Below the pieces are notes generated by a model. The model did no database searches, was not told the origin of the DNA, and was given only the letters and a program-made list of their open reading frames with translations. A DNA stretch of 10,271 bases from SKVL01 sp046542915. GTDB taxonomy: Bacteria > Patescibacteriota > Minisyncoccia > Phycocordibacterales > CSBR16-193. The stretch covers positions 1-10,271 of the forward strand of contig JBKHAI010000025.1 in NCBI GenBank assembly GCA_046542915.1. The letters are read 5' to 3'. Below are positions 7,404 through 10,271 of this stretch, piece after piece. The first letter of the stretch is position 1. The number at the start of each line of letters is the position of its first letter. The position numbers and the translations under genes were made by a program.

Positions 7404-8585
7404 CTAAACCCCCTCCGGGGCTTCTGTTAATTGAACTTCAACAACGAACTCCTCATCTTCCCTGAGAACAAGCAACTCTATTGTTTCCCCCACCTGTTTT
7501 TTCCTGATCTCTCGCGCAAAAGAACCTCTTTCATCTAATTCATCTCCGTTCATTTCCAAAATTATGTCCCCTTCTTTAAGACCGGCTTTAGCGGCCGGAG
7601 TGTCGGGGACGACCGCCGGTTCATTGCTATCACCGCTTGCGACCAAGACCCCGTGATCAACCGGAAGATCTCTTCGTTTTTGCAAATAAGGATCTACTTC
7701 AAGATAACGAACACCTAAAAATGGCCTGATTATTCTTCCCTCCTCGCGAACGGAACGAACTACCGGCTCCACTATGCTTGAAGGAATGGCAAATCCTATA
7801 TTTTGAGAACTTATCGCTAAAGCCGCATTAACTCCGATAACTCTTCCTTCAATGTTCATTAAAGGACCTCCTGAATTCCCCGGATTTATAGCGGCATCTG
7901 TTTGTATTACCTCCTCAAAAAACTCGGCTCTACCCCCAACTCCGGCGGCAGTTATAGATCTTGAAAGTCCTGAAATAACACCTACAGAGACACTGTTTTG
8001 AAACTCGCCCAAAGCGTTCCCTATAGCTATAGCGGTTTGCCCCACTTTCAGGTCTTCAGAATCACCAAATTCTAAATACTGGAACTCTTCATCCGAGCTA
8101 ACCTTTAAAACAGCAACATCAAAAACCGGATCTTTGTCCAGGACCTCTGCTTCATATCTTTCACCGTCATTTGTTAAAATGGCATATTCCAGGTTCTCGT
8201 TCTCAACAACGTGCCGATTGGTAACCACGTACCCTTCAGAAGAGATGATAAAACCGGAACCACCGATCTCTTTCCTGTCGGCAAAAAGATCAAACGGATC
8301 TTCCGAATCAGAGGGGTCTTCCACTACCGAGACAACCGCCGGATCAGCAACCGAGACTGCTTCTGTGATCCTCTTTTCATGATCCATAGAAGCAAACGGT
8401 GCCTCTTTCGATTCTTTCTCTTCTTTATTTTCCTCTATCTCTTCCAGGTATTGAGATGCAAAATGCTCAAATATAGGCCCTCGATAGATATATGCTAAAA
8501 AAGTAGCTGAACCAAGAAGAACTATAATGGTCAGTATGGTAATAGAGATGTTTATTAATATGTTCCGCTTTAAGTACATATCCAA
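7404..8585 (-). CDS. htrA: HtrA/DegP-type membrane-anchored serine protease with PDZ domain
   Basis: The 393-residue frame encodes an S1C protease that degrades or refolds damaged proteins outside the cytoplasmic membrane. A membrane helix lies at about 9-34. A charged linker rich in Glu and Lys (about 46-62) precedes the trypsin-like domain (about 72-285). The catalytic triad is complete: H125 in TNRHVV, D156 in FDVAVLKV and S238 in NPGNSGGPL. One PDZ domain fills about 290-388, with GLKEGDIILEMNGDEL typical of the peptide-binding groove region. The longest frame starts at a TTG (8585). The ATG at 8579, two codons later, is the better start because a TAGTAT box lies exactly 5 nt upstream of it. 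The element AAAAGTCTA lies 30 nt before that ATG. The upstream gene ends in a terminator, so htrA has its own promoter. Confidence 0.95.
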   Translation of the reverse strand: MDMYLKRNILINISITILTIIVLLGSATFLAYIYRGPIFEHFASQYLEEIEENKEEKESKEAPFASMDHEKRITEAVSVADPAVVSVVEDPSDSEDPFDLFADRKEIGGSGFIISSEGYVVTNRHVVENENLEYAILTNDGERYEAEVLDKDPVFDVAVLKVSSDEEFQYLEFGDSEDLKVGQTAIAIGNALGEFQNSVSVGVISGLSRSITAAGVGGRAEFFEEVIQTDAAINPGNSGGPLMNIEGRVIGVNAALAISSQNIGFAIPSSIVEPVVRSVREEGRIIRPFLGVRYLEVDPYLQKRRDLPVDHGVLVASGDSNEPAVVPDTPAAKAGLKEGDIILEMNGDELDERGSFAREIRKKQVGETIELLVLREDEEFVVEVQLTEAPEGV

Positions 8586-8618
8586 TACTAAAATAATATC
8601 TTAAAATCTTAGACTTTT
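8585..8618 (-). promoter_or_regulatory. putative htrA promoter sharing the AAAGGTCGA-like element
   Basis: On the minus strand AAAAGTCTA (8610-8618) is followed after 19 nt by TAGTAT (8585-8590), which ends 5 nt before the ATG at 8579. The element matches AAAGGTCGA, found before the acidic-protein and heat-shock genes, at seven of nine positions and at the same distance from the start codon. Confidence 0.4.
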
Positions 8619-8621
8619 CAA

Positions 8622-8665
8622 AAACTAACAAAACCACAACATTTAAGTTGTGGTTTTGTTAGTTT
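8622..8665 (-). terminator. Rho-independent terminator after the acidic membrane protein gene
   Basis: Perfect 19-nt arms (8622-8640 and 8647-8665) enclose a 6-nt loop. On the minus strand the right-hand arm ends in GTTAGTTT and runs into further T residues. The stem has the same build as the one at 5407-5440: a GC-richer core with A and T tracts in the outer stem. It lies 15 nt past the stop codon of the acidic gene and just ahead of the htrA promoter element. Confidence 0.88.
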
Positions 8666-8680
8666 AGCTGAGTGAAAACT

Positions 8681-8989
8681 CTACTCTTCCTCTTCTTGGT
8701 CTACTTCTACATCCGCATCTTCTTCTACCTCTACATCCGTATCTTCTTCGTCTTCGTTCTCACCTTCTTCAGCATCCTCGTCTTCCTCGTTATCTTCTTC
8801 AGTAGCTTCCTCCTCTTCGATCGGAGGAGTGACTTCGCCTTCATCTTCCTCATCTTCCTCATCGATAACCTCATCGACGGGTTCGTCTCCAGTTTCATCA
8901 TCTACAGGCTCCATATCCTCGCCTGTGAAAATAAAGATAAGAAGAAGAATAACGAGAACAGCGACAATTATCCAGATTACATTCTTCAT
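8681..8989 (-). CDS. unrecognised single-helix membrane protein with a polyacidic tail
   Basis: The 102-residue protein begins with a membrane helix (residues about 4-22, Ile/Leu/Val-rich) and continues as an almost pure Glu/Asp chain. By my count 51 of residues 24-102 are acidic, with some Val, Thr, Pro, Ala and Gly between them. Lys2 is the only basic residue in the whole protein. By the positive-inside rule the acidic tail should face outward (inference). No enzyme motif is visible. Possible roles are binding Ca2+ or other cations, shielding or holding unfolded proteins, or ionic contact with a surface layer; none is proven. The gene has its own promoter and terminator and sits between a small heat-shock gene and htrA. 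A TATATG box lies 5 nt before the ATG, and AAAGGTCGA lies 32 nt before it. The ATG and membrane helix make a genuine gene likely despite the low complexity. Confidence 0.75.
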   Translation of the reverse strand: MKNVIWIIVAVLVILLLIFIFTGEDMEPVDDETGDEPVDEVIDEEDEEDEGEVTPPIEEEEATEEDNEEDEDAEEGENEDEEDTDVEVEEDADVEVDQEEEE

Positions 8990-9001
8990 ATATGCATATA
9001 T
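8988..9001. repeat. 14-bp perfect palindrome across the start of the acidic protein gene
   Basis: ATATATGCATATAT reads the same on both strands and covers the first two bases of the start codon plus the proposed -10 box. It resembles the palindromes before the antiporter and sigma-factor genes. Confidence 0.5.
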
Positions 9002-9030
9002 AATTATTTTTTAATTCCGTATCGACCTTT
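8995..9030 (-). promoter_or_regulatory. putative promoter of the acidic membrane protein gene
   Basis: On the minus strand AAAGGTCGA (9022-9030) is followed after 21 nt by TATATG (8995-9000), which ends 5 nt before the ATG. The same nine bases occur before the heat-shock gene and, as far as I can see, nowhere else in the window. Confidence 0.45.
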
Positions 9031-9069
9031 TTTAGCACTTTAACATATTTTTTGCTCGGGTAAAACCCA

Positions 9070-9097
9070 AAAACAACCGCCTTGCAGCGGTTGTTTT
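9070..9097 (-). terminator. Rho-independent terminator after the small heat-shock gene
   Basis: AAAACAACCGC (9070-9080) pairs perfectly with GCGGTTGTTTT (9087-9097) around a 6-nt loop. On the minus strand the stem is followed by TTGGGTTTT. It lies 17 nt past the heat-shock stop codon, so it separates that gene from the acidic gene. Confidence 0.9.
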
Positions 9098-9114
9098 ACA
9101 AAAAACCCTTTATT

Positions 9115-9597
9115 TTAGGAGTTTTTTTTGACATCAATCTTCTTTCGCGAATCTTTATCAACAGCCTTGGGGAGATTAATGGTTATAACTCCGTCTTTAG
9201 CGCTGGCGGAAACATTATCAGGATCTACCTTAGCGGGAAGGAAAAGATCCCTGTAAAATTCACCATATTCCCTTTCATACCTGTAACCTCGTTCATTTTC
9301 GTCCTGTTTTTCCTCCTCAATGGTTCCACTTAAAGTAATGGAATCTTCATCAGCCTCAATGTTAACCTTTTCAGGATCAATTCCGGGAACACTGGCAACT
9401 ATTTTGACTTCCTTGTCGGTTTCCGAGATGTCCACTTTCGGGAAAAGTTCCCTGCTTCCGGTGTCGGAAAGTAAACCTCTTTCTTCAAAAGGATCCCAGA
9501 TACTTTCATCAAAAAGCCTACTCATAGCATCTCTTAAGGAAAGAGGAGCTTCTTCTCGCGGCTGAATATCACGATTACCTCTCCTTTGTACCTGCAT
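9115..9597 (-). CDS. hsp20: small heat-shock protein (Hsp20/alpha-crystallin family)
   Basis: The 160-residue protein is an ATP-independent holdase chaperone that binds unfolding proteins in the cytoplasm. The N-terminal arm (1-50) contains the amphipathic LRDAMSRLFDESIWDPF segment. The alpha-crystallin domain spans about 51-148, with FPKVDISETDKEVKI at its start, VPGIDPEKVNIEADED, and the diagnostic ASAKDGVITINLP (131-143). A C-terminal I-x-V anchor (I154, V156) is present for oligomer assembly. Length is typical. The ATG at 9597 has no Shine-Dalgarno sequence. AAAGGTCGA lies 30 nt upstream, inside a perfect 10-bp inverted repeat. A terminator follows. The gene sits 87 nt downstream of an ECF-like sigma gene on the same strand, with only a weak hairpin between them. 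Confidence 0.95.
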   Translation of the reverse strand: MQVQRRGNRDIQPREEAPLSLRDAMSRLFDESIWDPFEERGLLSDTGSRELFPKVDISETDKEVKIVASVPGIDPEKVNIEADEDSITLSGTIEEEKQDENERGYRYEREYGEFYRDLFLPAKVDPDNVSASAKDGVITINLPKAVDKDSRKKIDVKKNS

Positions 9598-9601
9598 ATT
9601 A

Positions 9602-9636
9602 CTTTTAGTTTACTTATAAATAGATCGTCGACCTTT
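9602..9636 (-). promoter_or_regulatory. putative promoter of the small heat-shock gene
   Basis: On the minus strand AAAGGTCGA (9628-9636) is followed after 20 nt by a poor -10 candidate TAAAAG (9602-9607), which ends 4 nt before the ATG. The upstream element is identical to that of the acidic gene. Confidence 0.4.
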
Positions 9637-9647
9637 ATATAAGTAAA
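9609..9647. repeat. 10-bp perfect inverted repeat bracketing the heat-shock promoter element
   Basis: TTTACTTATA (9609-9618) and TATAAGTAAA (9638-9647) are exact inverted copies separated by 19 nt that contain AAAGGTCGA. As DNA this could be an operator. As RNA, in any transcript that starts farther upstream, the AU-rich hairpin would end 11 nt before the ATG and could act as a thermometer. Confidence 0.6.
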
Positions 9648-9649
9648 AC

Positions 9650-9689
9650 AATAAAGAAAGCTTGTGGTGTCATTAGACTCTTCTTTATT
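9650..9689 (-). terminator. weak hairpin overlapping the sigma gene stop codon
   Basis: AATAAAGAA (9650-9658) and TTCTTTATT (9681-9689) are perfect 9-nt inverted arms with a 22-nt loop. On the minus strand a short TGTTTT follows. The stop codon lies inside the first arm. The stem is AT-rich and the loop long, so it may terminate poorly and allow read-through into the heat-shock gene. Confidence 0.3.
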
Positions 9690-10227
9690 TTAACCCGCTT
9701 GTTACTGGGTGTCTCTTAAGTTTTTTTCTTGCTCGAGATAATATGAGTTTTACCGCATTTTTGCTTTTACCGAGTTTTTTAGCTATCTCTTCAATAGATC
9801 GCTCTTTTTTATACCTCTCTTCCAACACCACTCTTTCGGATGACAAAAGGTCATCGGTCGCCTTCCAGACCAACTGACTGTCAACTCTACTTTGATAAGA
9901 AGGATCAAAAGAAAGACGGTCTTCCATTCCTTCTTCAATAGGTACCGACTTTTTCTTTCGGTAATAATTCACCAAAAGATTGTTGGCTATTTTAAAAAGA
10001 TAGGCGGAGTAAGAGTACCCCTTAAAGACAAACCGATGCCGGCTCCTGAAAGCTCGCATGAATACTTCTTGTGTAAGATCCATGGCCACCTCTTTAGAAG
10101 AGACCCTTCTGCGAAAAAAAGAGTAAACAGGCGCTTCGTAACGTTTATATATATATCCGAAGTAACGAGGATTTCGTTTAGAACACTCCAGTAACTTTTT
10201 ATCACTTAAAAGATCTTTATCATTCAT
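9685..10227 (-). CDS. ECF-like RNA polymerase sigma factor (sigma-70 family, regions 2 and 4 only)
   Basis: The 180-residue protein has the two-domain build of extracytoplasmic-function sigma factors, which direct RNA polymerase to stress promoters. Region 2 (about 18-92) includes YKRYEAPVYSFFRRRV, the core-binding DLTQEVFMRAF (50-60), and the -10 recognition segment YSYSAYLFKIANNLLVNYYRKKK (split at 71-80 and 81-93). Region 4 (about 126-173) includes LSSERVVLEERY and the helix-turn-helix SIEEIAKKLGKSKNAVKLILSRARKKL (144-170). There is no region 1 or 3. No anti-sigma gene lies downstream; the next genes are a heat-shock chaperone, an acidic membrane protein and HtrA, all on the same strand. 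A TTGACA-type promoter drives it. A regulator beyond the right edge cannot be excluded. Confidence 0.9.
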   Translation of the reverse strand: MNDKDLLSDKKLLECSKRNPRYFGYIYKRYEAPVYSFFRRRVSSKEVAMDLTQEVFMRAFRSRHRFVFKGYSYSAYLFKIANNLLVNYYRKKKSVPIEEGMEDRLSFDPSYQSRVDSQLVWKATDDLLSSERVVLEERYKKERSIEEIAKKLGKSKNAVKLILSRARKKLKRHPVTSGLK

Positions 10228-10238
10228 ATTTATATGAA
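10223..10238. repeat. palindrome overlapping the sigma gene start codon
   Basis: TTCATAT and ATATGAA (7-nt arms, 2-nt centre) surround the start codon on the minus strand. It may be an operator, or it may reflect the AT-rich start regions of this genome. Confidence 0.4.
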
Positions 10239-10262
10239 ACCACTAGACTACTTTTATGTCAA
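10234..10262 (-). promoter_or_regulatory. housekeeping-type promoter of the sigma gene (TTGACA-17 nt-TTTCAT)
   Basis: On the minus strand a perfect TTGACA (10257-10262) is followed by a 17-nt spacer and TTTCAT (10234-10239), which matches TATAAT at four of six positions. Six bases separate it from the ATG, so transcription would start at the start codon. Confidence 0.5.
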
Positions 10263-10271
10263 GGTTCCTAG

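Noticed and set aside
7410..7420. CCCC/GGGG mini-hairpin at the convergent ends of the antiporter and htrA
   Set aside because: The stem is 4 bp with a 3-nt loop and a poor T-run, and it lies inside the htrA coding end; not enough to call a terminator.
8583..8585. TTG start for HtrA giving two extra residues
   Set aside because: The ATG at 8579 has a TAGTAT box exactly 5 nt upstream, matching other genes here, and the TTG overlaps that box region.
9032..9040. TTAGCACTT, which resembles the left half of the CIRCE heat-shock operator
   Set aside because: No right half (GAGTGCTAA) follows at 9 nt, and the match is one half-site in AT-rich sequence.
8672..9043. Long plus-strand open frame opposite the acidic gene
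   Set aside because: It is the mirror of a Glu/Asp-rich coding strand (runs of TTC and CTC codons), with no family features; the minus-strand frame has a good promoter, membrane helix and terminator.

Overview
The window is about 10.3 kb of moderately AT-rich bacterial DNA, packed with 11 complete genes plus a possible gene fragment at the left edge. Small membrane-anchored proteins, a substrate-binding protein held by a membrane helix instead of a lipobox, an RNase J-type nuclease, standard-code ORFs and an almost complete lack of Shine-Dalgarno sequences fit a Patescibacteria (CPR) genome, perhaps Parcubacteria-like. That placement is inference from gene style, not from a marker gene.

Layout, left to right. 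An aromatic amino acid-type permease (-, 125-1261) is divergent from secG (+, 1391-1624). After a weak hairpin come a membrane-anchored SBP_bac_5 solute-binding protein (+, 1730-3478) and, 40 nt later, RNase J (+, 3519-5408). A perfect 34-bp palindromic terminator separates RNase J from a convergent pair of small membrane genes on the minus strand. These are an unrecognised two-helix protein (5896-6330) and a YtxH-type protein with a histone H1-like tail (5457-5924), whose reading frames overlap by 29 nt. Divergent from that pair is a CaCA-type cation antiporter (+, 6418-7386).

The right 2.9 kb is the most coherent block. Four consecutive minus-strand genes are, in transcription order, an ECF-like sigma factor (9685-10227), a small heat-shock protein (9115-9597), a membrane-anchored polyacidic protein (8681-8989) and an HtrA/DegP-type serine protease with a PDZ domain (7404-8585). 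Strong hairpin terminators follow the heat-shock gene and the acidic gene, so the three downstream genes look like separate transcription units. Each carries the same or a very similar element (AAAGGTCGA, AAAGGTCGA, AAAAGTCTA, read on the minus strand) 30-32 nt upstream of its ATG, where a -35 box would lie if transcripts were leaderless. The sigma gene lacks that element and has a TTGACA box instead. The simplest reading is a compact envelope/protein-folding stress regulon: the sigma factor is made from a housekeeping promoter and acts on its neighbours. No anti-sigma gene is visible.

In at least five genes a TATA-like box lies only 5-9 nt from the start codon, with no ribosome-binding site. 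This suggests leaderless or nearly leaderless mRNAs. All 11 complete genes end in TAA or TAG and none in TGA.
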